A stretch of 64,000 bases of DNA from DASSSQ01 sp963839285 (GTDB lineage Bacteria; Actinomycetota; Thermoleophilia; Gaiellales; Gaiellaceae), in NCBI GenBank assembly GCA_963839285.1, contig CAWIUN010000014.1, forward strand, positions 1 through 64,000, written 5' to 3'. A program made the translations under genes and the position numbers. Under the pieces are notes generated by a model. That model made no database searches, had not been told where the DNA came from, and worked only from the letters and a program-made list of their open reading frames with translations. Numbering within the stretch: position 1 is the stretch's first letter; each line of letters begins with the position of its first letter. Positions 36,218 through 45,150 of this stretch are shown piece after piece.

Positions 36218-37305
36218 ATGCCGATCTCGTTCGCCCGCGGCGCGCCCGCGCCCGGAGTGCCTGCCCGTCGAGGAGCTCGCCGACTGCGCGCGCGAGGCGG
36301 TCGAGCGGGACGGGACGACGATCCTCTCCTACGGGCCCGCCGGCGGCTACCGGCCGCTCCGCGAGTGGGTCGCCGAGCGTCACGACGTCGACCCCGCGCG
36401 CGTCCTGCTCACGAACGGCTCTCTGCAGGGCTTCGTCTTCCTCGCCGAGCACGTGCTCGCGCGCGGTGCGCGGCGGGTGCTCGTCGAGCAGCCGACCTAC
36501 GACAGGCCGCTGCTGATCCTCGAGCGGCTCGGCGCCGAGATCGTGCCGGTGCCGCTCGACGAGGACGGGCTCGAGCTCGACGCGCTCGAACGCGCGCTCG
36601 ACGACGGCGAGCCGCCCGCGTTCCTCTACACGATCCCGACCTTCCAGAACCCGAGCGGGCTCTCGCTCTCGGTCGAGCGCCGCCGCAGGCTGGTCGAGCT
36701 CGCCGCCGAACGCGAGCTGCTCGTCCTCGAGGACGACCCGTACGGGCTCGTCCGCTTCGAGGGCGAGCCGCCGCCGTCGCTCTTCTCCCTCGACGAGAGC
36801 GGCTGGGTCGGCTATTCGTCGTCGTTCTCGAAGACGATCGCGCCCGGCCTCCGCGTCGGCTACTACGTGCTGCCGGAAGGGCTCGAGTCGGCGCTCGAGG
36901 CTGCGGCGACGTCCACCTACATCACGCCGGTGCTGCTCGCGCAGGCGACGGTGCACGAGTTCCTCCGCCGCGGCAACTTCGAGCCGAACCTCGAGCGCGT
37001 CAGCGGGCTCCTGCGGGCCCGGCGCGACGCGATGCTCTCGGCGCTCGACGAGCACTTCCCCGGCGACGCGAGCTGGAGTCGACCCGAGGGCGGCTACTTC
37101 CTCTGGCTCGAGCTGCCCGAGCGCGGCGCGCGCCGACGCGCTCCTGGCCGCGGCCGAGGACGCGGGCGTCGCCTTCGTCAAGGGCGCCGACTTCGGCGGC
37201 GCGGCGAACACGGCGCGGCTCGCCTTCAGCTTCGCCTCGCCGGACGAGATCCGCGAGGGGATCGAGCGCCTGGCCGGCCTCTTGCCGGCCGCCCTCGCGG
37301 CCTAG
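36218..37305 (+). CDS. PLP-dependent aminotransferase (class I/II, 2-aminoadipate-aminotransferase-like), two frame breaks
   Basis: Fold-type I aminotransferase close to LysN/ARO8-like proteins. LSYGPAGGYRPLREWVAER is the typical N-terminal segment; NGSLQGFVFLAEHVL binds PLP phosphate; YTIPTFQNPSG holds the Asn; EDDPYGLVRF the Asp and Tyr; SSFSKTIAPGLRVGY the PLP lysine. Breaks near 36250 (FARGAPAP to ECLPVEELADCAREAV; one extra G) and near 37133 (LPERGA to DALLAAAEDAGVAFVKG) fit the length 3n+2. The product ends LLPAALAA. The amino-acid substrate is not predictable. Confidence 0.85.
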
Positions 37306-37334
37306 CGCCGCGCCTGGGGCGGCAGCCCGGCGGC

Positions 37335-37517
37335 CTAGGCGGCCGCCGTCTGGAGCGCGTGCAGCGGCCGCGGCACGAGCCGGGGCTGCGGCGGCGGCGT
37401 CAGCGAGCCGCGGTTCGCGAGGCGGAAGGTGGGGCAGGGGGTCTCGGTCGCGAGGGCGCAGAGGCCCGCGCGCCGGAAGTAGCAATCGCCGCAGGTTGAG
37501 GGGGTCTTGTTGCTCAT
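37335..37517 (-). CDS. Small cysteine-rich protein, 60 residues
   Basis: The N-terminal half reads CGDCYFRRAGLCAL followed by PCPTFR: four Cys spaced as C-x2-C-x8-C-x8-C, suggestive of a metal (zinc or iron-sulfur) site. The rest is Pro-rich and looks unstructured. No signal peptide. It is convergent with the aminotransferase gene, and 138 nt upstream lies the end of the next gene. I know no function; similar short CxxC proteins occur in actinobacteria. Confidence 0.6.
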   Translation of the reverse strand: MSNKTPSTCGDCYFRRAGLCALATETPCPTFRLANRGSLTPPPQPRLVPRPLHALQTAAA

Positions 37518-37655
37518 CGCCTCGTTCGCTTGGGGTTGGGGGAAGGGCCGGACTCCGCTCGATCTTTGAGACTTCGGCCGTCGCCCGCAAGGGTCGGAGG
37601 CGTCGGAAACCCTGCAATTTCCGGCAGATTCGATCCTGTGTAAACCTGCTGTTTC

Positions 37656-38671
37656 CTACTTCGAGGCCGGGATCGTCGCCAGGGACGACAACGCCTGTTG
37701 GAAACTCTTCACAGGCACGATCCGCAGCCCGTCCGCATAGCGCCGGGCGACGGTCGCGTTATCCCCAGCCGGGACGAGGAAGACGTCCACACCCGTGCGG
37801 CGGGCGCCGATCGTCTTCTGCTTCAGCCCCCCGACGGGGTGCACCGAGCCGTCGAGCGCGAGCTCGCCGGTGGCGGCGACGTCGAGCCCGTGGTCGACGT
37901 CGCGCCCGAGCTTCTCCAGCACGTCGAGGGCGAAGGCGAGCCCCGCGGACGGGCCGCCGATCTGGCCGCTGTCGATCGTGATCTTCAGCGGGAGCTTGAC
38001 GTCGACGGCCTGCTCGACGATGACGCCGAGGACCGTGCGCCCCTGCGCGCTCGTCGTCTTCACCGTCAGCTCCTTGCGGCTGCCGGACCGCTCGACCGTC
38101 AGCTTCACCCGGTCGCCCGGCTTGCGCTTCTGCAGCTGCGCGCGGAGCGCAGCCGGTCGTCCGGACCCGCGTGCCGTCGACGGCGACGATCCGGTCGGCG
38201 ACCTGCAGCGTGCCGGCGGCCGGCGCCTGCGGGTCGACCGCGTCGACGACGACGCCCGTCGGGTCGGCCTCGACCTTCCGCCCGACCGCGCGCAGGGCGA
38301 CCGCGGAGGCGATCTCCTGCGAGCGGCTCATCTCCTGCAGGTCGAGCCGGCGGCGCTGGGCGTCGTTCCCACCGGGCGGGACGACGGCCTCCGCGGGAAC
38401 GACGTCGGCGCCGTCGCGGTACCCCGGCCAGAGCTTCTCGAGCAGGGACGCCTTGCGCACGATCACGTCGACGAAGTAGACGGCACCGCCGTCGTCGGTC
38501 CGGCTTGGCGGCCGCGGGCGGGACGGAGACGAGCGGCGCGACGGGGTGGGCCTTGTCCGGCAGGATGATGTACTTGTCGGACGGGACGGCGTAGAGGACG
38601 ACGCCGGCCGCGAGCAGGACGAGCCCGAGGACGACGAGCCGACCGCCCCAGCGGCTGTAACGCGGGCTCAC
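37656..38671 (-). CDS. Membrane-anchored PDZ/Lon-type (S16) serine protease, two frame breaks
   Basis: One N-terminal membrane helix (LVVLGLVLLAAGVVLYAV), a PDZ domain in the middle (GVVVDAVDPQAPAAG, ADRIVAVDGTRV) and a C-terminal Lon-like protease domain. The catalytic Ser is in SGQIGGPSAGLAFALDVL and the Lys in VGGLKQKTIGARR. This matches the YlbL/SdrC-type proteins of Gram-positive bacteria. Breaks near 38508 and 38155 each look like one extra base (length 3n+2). GTG start overlapping the stop of the SDR gene. The catalytic domain should face outside the membrane. Confidence 0.85.
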
Positions 38672-39411
38672 AGCAGCGAGCGAGAGAGGCCGCCGTCGAC
38701 GGGGATCAGCGTCCCGGTGACGTAGGAACCGCGGCTCGAGCAGAGCCAGGCGACGAGGTCGCCGAGCTCGCGCGGCCGTCCGAGCCGCCGCATCGGGATC
38801 GACTCCGCCTGGCGCGCGAGCGTCGCCTCGTCGTACAGCTCCTGCATCCGCGCCGTCTCGATCCGGCCCGGGGCGACCGAGTTGACGGTGACGCCGCGGG
38901 GCGCCAGCTCCGTTGCGAGCGACTTCATGTAGCCGACGACCCCGGGGCGGACGGCGTTCGTGAGCGCGAGGTTCGCGGTCGGCTCGCGGACCGCGACCGA
39001 GGCGATCAGGACGATGCGGGCCTGGTCGCTCTCGAGCAGGTGCGGCAGCGCCAGGTTGACGAGCCGGACGACCGGCAGCAGCAGCAGCTCGACCGAGGAC
39101 TGCACCGTCTCGGGGGTGAGCTCGGTGGCGCTGCTCGGCGGCGGGCCGCCGGAGTTCGGCACGAGGACGTCGATGCCGCCGAAGCGCTCGACCGCCGTCT
39201 GCACGGCGCGCTCGAGCACGTCTGCCTCGCGCACGTCGCCTGCGACGGGGACGCCGCCGAGCCGCTCCGCCTCGCGCTCGACCAGCTCGGCGCGGCGGGC
39301 GACCATGACCACGTTCGCGCCCTCCTCCGCCAGCGCCTCGGCACAGGCGAGGCCGAGCCCCGCGGACGCGCCGCAGACGATCGCCGTCCGTCCTTCGAGG
39401 CCGAGCTGCAC
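38668..39411 (-). CDS. Short-chain dehydrogenase/reductase with an atypical active site
   Basis: Rossmann fold with AIVCGASAGLGLACAEAL (CGASAGLG in place of TGxxxGxG), GDVREADVLERAV, and VPNSGGPPP in place of NNAG. The usual Ser is in VLIASVAVREP, but the YxxxK pair is absent: the corresponding helix reads LALTNAVRPGVVGYMKSLA. VTVNSVAPGRIET and TGTLIPVDGGLSRS close the fold. This subgroup, with SGGPPP and NAVRPG, is often called 3-oxoacyl-reductase-like; whether it is catalytic is doubtful. It has its own -10 box and probably leads the transcription of the protease gene. Confidence 0.85.
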   Translation of the reverse strand: MQLGLEGRTAIVCGASAGLGLACAEALAEEGANVVMVARRAELVEREAERLGGVPVAGDVREADVLERAVQTAVERFGGIDVLVPNSGGPPPSSATELTPETVQSSVELLLLPVVRLVNLALPHLLESDQARIVLIASVAVREPTANLALTNAVRPGVVGYMKSLATELAPRGVTVNSVAPGRIETARMQELYDEATLARQAESIPMRRLGRPRELGDLVAWLCSSRGSYVTGTLIPVDGGLSRSLL

Positions 39412-39417
39412 GCAGCC

Positions 39418-39423
39418 AGCTTA
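39418..39423 (-). promoter_or_regulatory. Putative -10 box (TAAGCT) for the SDR gene
   Basis: On the minus strand TAAGCT is 6 nt before the GTG start. Confidence 0.45.
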
Positions 39424-39505
39424 GAGAGCGGCGGCGTGTGCCCGTCCGGGCAGCCGTCGCGCGCGGGACGGCGCTCCGTCGACGTGTCTGCCGAGCGAGC
39501 TCCGT

Positions 39506-39536
39506 GGGCGCCGCCCGGCCTCGCCGGGCGGCGCCC
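39506..39536 (-). terminator. Strong hairpin after mdh
   Basis: GGGCGCCGCCCGG and CCGGGCGGCGCCC pair over 13 bp around CCTCG. It lies 19 nt beyond the mdh stop and before the SDR promoter. There is no T-run, as usual at this GC level. Confidence 0.65.
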
Positions 39537-39554
39537 CACCCGACGGCTCTCGGC

Positions 39555-40484
39555 TCAGCTCGAGAGGACGCCGACGACCTCGCGCACCGCCTCGGCCGAG
39601 CGGTCGAGCGCCTCGCGCTCGGCGCCGTCGAGCTCGACCTCGTAGATCTCGTCGATGCCGCCCGCGCCGAGGCGGACCGGGACGCCGATGTAGAGCCCGT
39701 CGACGCCGTACTCGCCCTCGAGGTAGGCGGTGCAGGGAAGCACCCGCTTCTCGTCCAGCACGATCGAGTCGACCATCTGCGCGGCCGCCGCGCCCGGCGC
39801 GTACCAGGCGGAGGTGCCGAGCAGGTTGACGATCTCGCCGCCGCCCTTCGCCGTCCGCTGCACCATCGCCTCGATCCGCTCCTCGGAGACGAGCTTGCGC
39901 AGCGGCACGCCGCCGACCGTCGTCGCCGAGACCACGGGCACCATCTGGTCGCCGTGGCCGCCGAGGACGAGCGTCTGCACGTCCTTGATCGACGCCCCCG
40001 TCTCCCAGGCGACGAAGGCGCGGAAGCGCGCGGTGTCGAGGATCCCCGCCATCCCGAAGACCCGGCGCTTCTCCCAGCCGGAGACGTTCTTGGCGACGTG
40101 ACACATCGCGTCGAGCGGGTTCGAGACGACGATCAGCACCGCGTCCGGCGAGGCGGCGACGACGTCCTTCGTCACCGCGCCGACGATCTGCTCGTTCGTC
40201 GTCACGAGGTCGTCGCGGCTCATCCCGGGGGAGCGCGGCTTGCCGGCCGTGACCACGACCACGTCCGACCCGGCCGTCTCGTCGTAGCCGTTCGCGCCGA
40301 CGACGTACGGCTCGAAGCCGACCACCGCCGCCATCTGGTTCATGTCGAGCGCCTTGCCCTGCGGCAGGTTCTCGACGATGTCGACCAGGACGACGTCCGC
40401 GTAGTCCGCGCGCGCCAGCTCGAGCGCGCAGGTCGCGCCGACGTTGCCGCCGCCGACGACGGTCACCTTTCTTCTCTCGCTCAT
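39555..40484 (-). CDS. mdh: Malate dehydrogenase
   Basis: NAD-dependent oxidation of malate to oxaloacetate; LDH-like type. VTVVGGGNVGATCALELA binds NAD; VVVTAGKPRSPGMSRDDLV has the substrate Arg; IVVSNPLDAM; catalytic His in LVLGGHGDQMVP. 309 residues, clean frame. Upstream on the minus strand are TTGACA (40517-40522) and a purine-rich ribosome site (GGGAGCACGGAG). It is divergent from the citrate synthase gene, 114 nt between the starts, so the two TCA genes may share control. Confidence 0.95.
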   Translation of the reverse strand: MSERRKVTVVGGGNVGATCALELARADYADVVLVDIVENLPQGKALDMNQMAAVVGFEPYVVGANGYDETAGSDVVVVTAGKPRSPGMSRDDLVTTNEQIVGAVTKDVVAASPDAVLIVVSNPLDAMCHVAKNVSGWEKRRVFGMAGILDTARFRAFVAWETGASIKDVQTLVLGGHGDQMVPVVSATTVGGVPLRKLVSEERIEAMVQRTAKGGGEIVNLLGTSAWYAPGAAAAQMVDSIVLDEKRVLPCTAYLEGEYGVDGLYIGVPVRLGAGGIDEIYEVELDGAEREALDRSAEAVREVVGVLSS

Positions 40485-40598
40485 CTCCGTGCTCCCAACT
40501 GCTCGTACGCCAGATGTGTCAACGGGACCGATTCTAAGTGCGCCTCCCGGGCATCCCCTTCGGGTACCGTCTTCTCGGCGAACTGTGGAAGGAGCGAG

Positions 40599-41687
40599 AT
40601 GACGGAAGTCGCATACACGCCGGGCCTCGAAGGGGTCGTCGCGGTCGAGACGGAGATCGCCGAGCCCGACCGGGACGGGGGCACGCTGCGCTACCGCGGC
40701 GTCGACATCGAGGAGCTCGTCGGCCGGTACCCGTACGAGAACGTCTGGGGCCTGCTCGTCGACGAGGACCTGACCTCGACGATGCCCGCGCCCGAGCCCT
40801 ACGAGCCGGCGCGGCTCTCCGGCCACGCGCCGGCCGACCTGCAGGCCGAGACCGCGCGGCTCGCCGGCGGGTGGGGGCTCGGCAAGCTGAACGAGATCTC
40901 GGACGAGCAGGCGCGCGAGGACCTCGGCCGCCTCTCGGCGCAGATGATGGAGATCGTGGCGCGGAGCGCCGCGACCGCCGACGGGCGCGAGCCCGCCTCC
41001 GACGAGGTCGTCGCCAAGGGGTCGACCGCCGCCGAGAAGTTCCTGCTCCGCTGGCGCGGCGAGGCCGACCCGCGGCACGTGAAGGCGATCGACACCTACT
41101 GGATCTGCACCGCCGAGCACGGCCTGAACGCCTCGACGTTCACCGCGCGCGTCGTCGCCTCGACCGGCGCCGACTGCGGCGCGGCGCTCTCGTCGGCCGT
41201 CGGCGCGCTCTCGGGGCCGCTCCACGGCGGCGCTCCCGCCTACGTGAAGCCGATGCTCGAGGAGGTCGAGCAGCTCGGCGACCCGGAGAAGTGGGTGCGC
41301 GACGCGGTCGCCTCCGGCAAGCGGATCATGGGCTTCGGCCACCGCGTCTACCGCGCCGAGGACCCGCGCTCGCGGATCCTGAAGCGGACGGCGCGCGAGC
41401 TGGGGGCGACGCAGATCGACGTCGCCGAGGAGCTCGAGAGCGCCGCCCTGCGCGTGCTGCAGGAGCGCCACCCCGAGCGCGTGCTGGCGACGAACGTCGA
41501 GTACTACTCGGCGCTCGTGCTGGACGTCGCGGAGATCCCGCCCCCGCTCGCGCCGGCGATGTTCGCCTGCTCGCGGGTCGGCGGCTGGTCGGCGCACATC
41601 CTCGAGCAGAAGCGCACCGGCCGCCTGTTCCGGCCGTCGGCGCGGTACGTCGGGCCCGACCCGCGCCCGGCCGGCGCGGTGGCGTGA
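40599..41687 (+). CDS. Citrate synthase
   Basis: Condenses oxaloacetate and acetyl-CoA. The family segments are LRYRGVDIEELV near the N-terminus, TYWICTAEHGLNASTFTARV with the first catalytic His, GPLHGGAPAYV, and GKRIMGFGHRVYRAEDPRS with the second His; the catalytic Asp region follows in the C-terminal domain (TNVEYYSALVLD). 362 residues is typical of the short actinobacterial/2-methylcitrate-like group; activity with propionyl-CoA cannot be excluded. Ribosome site GGAAGGAG lies 5 nt before the ATG. Its stop overlaps the next GTG. Confidence 0.92.
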   Translation: MTEVAYTPGLEGVVAVETEIAEPDRDGGTLRYRGVDIEELVGRYPYENVWGLLVDEDLTSTMPAPEPYEPARLSGHAPADLQAETARLAGGWGLGKLNEISDEQAREDLGRLSAQMMEIVARSAATADGREPASDEVVAKGSTAAEKFLLRWRGEADPRHVKAIDTYWICTAEHGLNASTFTARVVASTGADCGAALSSAVGALSGPLHGGAPAYVKPMLEEVEQLGDPEKWVRDAVASGKRIMGFGHRVYRAEDPRSRILKRTARELGATQIDVAEELESAALRVLQERHPERVLATNVEYYSALVLDVAEIPPPLAPAMFACSRVGGWSAHILEQKRTGRLFRPSARYVGPDPRPAGAVA

Positions 41688-42175
41688 ACCTGGCCGAGGC
41701 GGCGGCCGAGGCGGCCACCCTCGCGGAGCGCGGCGCCGAGCAGGAGCTCGCCGACCTCCGCGGCCGCTGGGACGAGGAGCTCGAGGCGGCGGCCCGCGAC
41801 GCCGACTTCCGCCGGCGGATCGTCGCCTACCGCGGGATCGGCCAGTTCCGCTTCCGGCAGAAGACCGAGCTGCTCCGGCGCGGGCTCGAGGACACCTCGC
41901 CCGCCTGCCGCGGCTCGGCGCTGCTCTCGCTCGAGCTGCTCGCCCGCGACGCGCCGGGGCTCGTCAACGGCGTCCGCCCGCTCCTGCACGAGCTGCTGAC
42001 GCACGACCCGAACGAGGCCGTGCGGCGCCTCGCGGTCGTCTGCCTCCGCCACGGCTCGCCGCAGCAGAACACGATCGTGCTCCTCTCCTCGCTCGCCGGG
42101 AACGACGAGCAGCCGCGCGAGCTGCGCGAGGCGGCCGCGAAGATCGCGGCGGAGCTGAAGAAGAAGTCGCGCTAG
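41684..42175 (+). CDS. HEAT-repeat-like helical protein
   Basis: 163 residues, wholly helical, charged, no signal peptide. Units such as RRGLEDTSPACRGSALLSLE and HDPNEAVRRLAVVCLRHG have the HEAT/armadillo pattern with Asp, Pro and Arg at turns. The N-terminal half is a possible coiled coil with Ala/Glu/Arg. It is translationally coupled to citrate synthase (GTGA overlap). Such proteins usually act as scaffolds; the partner is unknown. Confidence 0.65.
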   Translation: MNLAEAAAEAATLAERGAEQELADLRGRWDEELEAAARDADFRRRIVAYRGIGQFRFRQKTELLRRGLEDTSPACRGSALLSLELLARDAPGLVNGVRPLLHELLTHDPNEAVRRLAVVCLRHGSPQQNTIVLLSSLAGNDEQPRELREAAAKIAAELKKKSR

Positions 42176-42181
42176 CGCGCG

Positions 42182-42346
42182 CTAGTGGCAGCCGCAGGTC
42201 GCGTCGTGCCGCCCGCACGAGGGGCAGACGCGCCGCCGCCGCTTCCACTCCAGCGCGTTCTTCGAGACGCCGGCGAACATCATCACGTAGCCGATGCCCA
42301 GCACGAGCACGAGCGAGAGAGCGGTGTTCGGGTCAAGACTCGTCAT
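42182..42346 (-). CDS. Small membrane protein with a C-terminal zinc-ribbon-like motif
   Basis: 54 residues: one membrane helix (LSLVLVLGIGYVMMFAGVS), a basic stretch (WKRRRR) and VCPSCGRHDATCGCH at the very end, with four Cys and two His able to bind zinc. The start at MTSLDPN overlaps the stop of the upstream Xer gene by 14 nt; an earlier in-frame ATG at 42379 is less likely. Convergent with the HEAT gene. No known function. Confidence 0.6.
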   Translation of the reverse strand: MTSLDPNTALSLVLVLGIGYVMMFAGVSKNALEWKRRRRVCPSCGRHDATCGCH

Positions 42347-43250
42347 TCGCAGCCTTCGGTCGTTGCTTCCGTCGCGCATGTGGGTGCGCTCGGAAGTACA
42401 ACTCCCGACGGCGTCGATCGGATACGTGCGTGTAGAGCTCCGTCGTGGCGAGATCGGCGTGTCCGAGCATCTCCTGGACGGAGCGGAGGTCGGCGCCGCC
42501 CTCGAGCAGGTGCGTCGCGAAGGAGTGCCGGAGCAGGTGCGGGTGGACGCGCTCCGGCTCGAGGCCGGCCTTCTCGGCGAGCTTGCGCAGGATCAGGAAG
42601 GCTCCGGCGCGGGTCAGCGGGCCGCCGCGCGCGTTCAGGAAGAGCTCCGGCCGGTGCCGGGTGTCGAGGTGGGGCCGCCCGCGGGAGAGGTAGCGGCGGA
42701 GCGCCTCGACGGCGGCGCGGCCGACCGGGACGACGCGCTGCTTGTCGCCCTTGCCGGTGACGAGCACGAGCCGCTGCTCGAGGTCGACGCCCGTCTTGCC
42801 GAGCCCGACCGCCTCGCTGACGCGGAGCCCGGCGCCGTAGAGCAGCTCGACGAGAGCGGCGTCGCGGAGCGAGCGGGGAGTGACGCCGGCGGCGGCGTCG
42901 ATCAGCCGCTCCGCCTCCGCCGGCGAGAGCGTGCGGGGCAGCTTCCGCGGCCGGCGCGGCAGGTCGAGCGCGGCGGCGGGGTTGTCGTCTCGCTGCCCGA
43001 GCAGCTGCTGGTGACGGAAGAGGGAGCGGATCGCGGCCGTCCGCCGGGCGATCGTCGTCGCCGCGAGCCCCTCGGCGCGCAGGTCGGCGAGGTAGAGCTC
43101 GAGCTCCCGGGTCGTCGCCGTCGACGGCGAGTGCCCGAGCCGCGCTGCGACGTGCGCGAGGTCGCGCCGGTAGGCATCGACGGTGCGGGGCGCGCGGCGT
43201 GCCGCCAGCAGCGCCAGGAAGCCCTCGACCTCGGGATCGCGCTCGTCCAC
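42333..43250 (-). CDS. Tyrosine recombinase, XerC/XerD type
   Basis: 305 residues. N-terminal SAM-like core-binding domain (RTVDAYRRDLAHVAARLG) and a catalytic domain with all residues: Arg in YGAGLRVSEAVGL, Lys in VTGKGDKQRVVPVG, His-x-x-Arg in HPHLLRHSFATHLLEGGAD, His/Trp position in LGHADLATTELYTHV, with the nucleophile Tyr in that last segment. The length and spacing are those of housekeeping XerD, which resolves chromosome dimers. A second such gene lies 1 kb upstream on the same strand; which is XerC and which XerD is not clear. Confidence 0.9.
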   Translation of the reverse strand: MDERDPEVEGFLALLAARRAPRTVDAYRRDLAHVAARLGHSPSTATTRELELYLADLRAEGLAATTIARRTAAIRSLFRHQQLLGQRDDNPAAALDLPRRPRKLPRTLSPAEAERLIDAAAGVTPRSLRDAALVELLYGAGLRVSEAVGLGKTGVDLEQRLVLVTGKGDKQRVVPVGRAAVEALRRYLSRGRPHLDTRHRPELFLNARGGPLTRAGAFLILRKLAEKAGLEPERVHPHLLRHSFATHLLEGGADLRSVQEMLGHADLATTELYTHVSDRRRRELYFRAHPHARRKQRPKAANDES

Positions 43251-43292
43251 AGCCGGGCGGACTTCGCCGCCGAGCCCGTCGCGTCCTGCCTC

Positions 43293-43348
43293 AGCCTGGA
43301 TCCACCGAGGCGGGCGCCCAGCCCCGCGCGAATCGGTGGATCCAGGCT
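43293..43348. repeat. 16-bp inverted repeat between the metallopeptidase and Xer genes
   Basis: AGCCTGGATCCACCGA (43293-43308) and TCGGTGGATCCAGGCT (43333-43348) are perfectly complementary, with 24 nt between them. The right arm ends at the metallopeptidase stop codon. It probably works as a terminator, since the spacer and flanks are GC-rich. It has no obvious similarity to a dif site. Confidence 0.6.
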
Positions 43349-44221
43349 CAGACCGCGCCGGTGAACGTGTCGCAGGAGCCGGGCTTGCCGCTGCGGTAGC
43401 CGGTCTGGAACCAGCGCTGACGCTGGGCGGCGGAGCCGTGCGTCCAGGTCTCCGGATCGACGCGGCCCTGCGCGCGGGCCTGGATCCTGTCGTCGCCGAC
43501 CGCCGCGGCCGCGTCGAGCCCGTCGGCGATGTCCGCCTGCGTCAGCTCGACGACGTAGCCGGTCTCGACCGCGTGCCGCGCCCACACCCCGGCGTAGCAG
43601 TCGGCCTGGAGCTCCGTGCGCACGGAACGCGCCCTGTGCGCCTGCCTCGGCTCGAGCCGCTGCCGAGCCTGCCGGCCAGGTCCTGCACGTGGTGGCCGTA
43701 CTCGTGTGCGAGCACGTACGCCTGGGCGAACGGCCCCCCGCGGGCGCCGAAGCGGCTGCGCAGCTCGTCGAAGAAGCCGAGGTCGATGTAGACGTGCGCG
43801 TCGGCGGGGCAGTAGAACGGCCCCACGTCGCTCGTCGCCTGACCGCACCCGGTGCCGGTCGAGCCCGTGAAGAAGACCGTCTTCGCCGGCGTGTAGCCGT
43901 TCACCGCTCCGCTCCAGTACGCCTGGATGCTGTTGACGTCGGCGACGATGCGGCAGTCCTCCTTGGCGTTCGCGTCGGCGCCGGTGCGGCACTCGCTGCC
44001 GAGGGCCTGGGACGGGGGCGCCTGGGCGACCGTCTGCCCGTCGAGGGCGGAGAGCGGGCCCCGCCGCCGCCCGAGAGCAGGCTCAGCAGCAGGTAGACGA
44101 CGATCCCGGCGAGCCCCAGCCCGCCGCCGCCGAGGGCGATCCCGCCGCCCGGCAGCCCGCTGCGCCCGCGAAGGTCGTCGACCTGGGAGGGGTCGAGCCG
44201 GGTGCCGCGGCGGTAGCGCAT
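43348..44221 (-). CDS. Neutral zinc metallopeptidase (YpfJ family), frame broken
   Basis: One membrane helix near the N-terminus (GLAGIVVYLLLSLLSGGG) preceded by a basic, probably cytosolic tail (MRYRRGTRLDPSQVDDLRG). The external domain has the zinc site AYVLAHEYGHHVQDL, a downstream ligand-type segment RTELQADCYAGVWA and the family features VNSIQAYWSG, TACPADAHVYID-like stretch (here YCPADAHVYIDL) and TGYRSGKPGSCDTF at the end. Breaks near 44073 and 43636 interrupt it; each can be repaired by one base. It is between two Xer genes, all on the same strand. The substrate is unknown. Confidence 0.82.
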
Positions 44222-44284
44222 ACCGCCTTCTCGACCGACCGGCCGAACCGCAAACGATCCGCGCCGGGAACGGGAGCTCGAGCG

Positions 44285-45127
44285 CTACGAGCGGGGGTGG
44301 GCGCCGTCGTAGACCTTGCGGAGGCGCCTGCCGTCGACGTGGCTGTAGACCTGGGTGGTCGAGAGCGAGCTGTGGCCGAGCAGCTCCTGGATCGTGCGCA
44401 GGTCGGCGCCGCCCTCGAGCAGGTGGGTCGCGAACGCGTGCCGGAGCCGGTGCGGGTGCGGCAGCAGGCGGCGCAGCGTCGAGGTGTCGAGCCGGCGGCC
44501 GCGGGCCGAGAGGAAGAGCGCGTCGACGGCGCCGCGGGCGAGCTCGGGCCGCGCCCCGCGCAGGTAGCGGGCGACCCACCAGGCCGCCTCCTCGCCGAGG
44601 GGGACGACCCGCTCCTTGGCGCCCTTGCCGCGGACGTGGACGAGCTCCTGCTCGAAGTCGACGTCCCCGAGGTCGAGCCCGACGGCCTCGGCCGAGCGCA
44701 GGCCGCACGAGTAGACGAGCTCGACGAGCGCGCGGTTCCTGAGCGCGAGCGGCCCGTCGCCCTCGAGCGCGGCGAGGGCGGCGTCGACCTCCGCCGGCCG
44801 CGGCGCGTCGGGGAGGTGGCGGACGCGCCGCGGCGCGAGGCCCGCGTCCGGCACCCGCTCGGGGCCGAGCGTGAAGCGGAGCAGCGCCCGCACGGCGGCG
44901 AGCTTGCGGGCGATCGAGGAGGGAGCCAGCCTGCGGCCGGTCGCGCGGACGCGCCCGAGCTCGGCGACCCAGTCGGCGAGCGCGCGCACGTCGACCTCGT
45001 CGAGGGCGGCCCCGCGGCGCTCGAGCCAGGCGGAGAACTGGCGCAGGTCGCTGCGGTAGGCGCGCCGGGTCGCCTCCGACAGCGCCGGCGAGGCGAGGAA
45101 GCGCTCGATCGCGGCCGCGGTCGGCAT
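44285..45127 (-). CDS. Tyrosine recombinase, XerC/XerD type (second copy)
   Basis: 280 residues with a core-binding domain (LSEATRRAYRSDLRQFSAWL) and the catalytic residues: Arg in VYSCGLRSAEAVGLDL, Lys in VRGKGAKERVVPLG, His-x-x-Arg in HRLRHAFATHLLEGGAD and His plus Tyr in LGHSSLSTTQVYSHV. The region just before the catalytic His is shorter than usual (LRRLLPHPHRLRH), which could be natural or a small deletion. It is divergent from the aminopeptidase gene with 37 nt between the starts. The protein is clearly different from the other Xer copy, as expected for a XerC-XerD pair. Confidence 0.88.
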   Translation of the reverse strand: MPTAAAIERFLASPALSEATRRAYRSDLRQFSAWLERRGAALDEVDVRALADWVAELGRVRATGRRLAPSSIARKLAAVRALLRFTLGPERVPDAGLAPRRVRHLPDAPRPAEVDAALAALEGDGPLALRNRALVELVYSCGLRSAEAVGLDLGDVDFEQELVHVRGKGAKERVVPLGEEAAWWVARYLRGARPELARGAVDALFLSARGRRLDTSTLRRLLPHPHRLRHAFATHLLEGGADLRTIQELLGHSSLSTTQVYSHVDGRRLRKVYDGAHPRS

Positions 45128-45150
45128 CGCTGACGAGTTCGTGCCGCCTG

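Noticed and set aside
43293..43348. The inverted repeat as a dif recombination site
   Set aside because: The arms are 16 bp with a 24-nt spacer, whereas dif has about 11-bp arms around 6-8 bp; no resemblance in sequence.
42333..45127. The Xer pair as proof of an integrated element
   Set aside because: No flanking repeats, no cargo typical for elements, and base composition like the surroundings.
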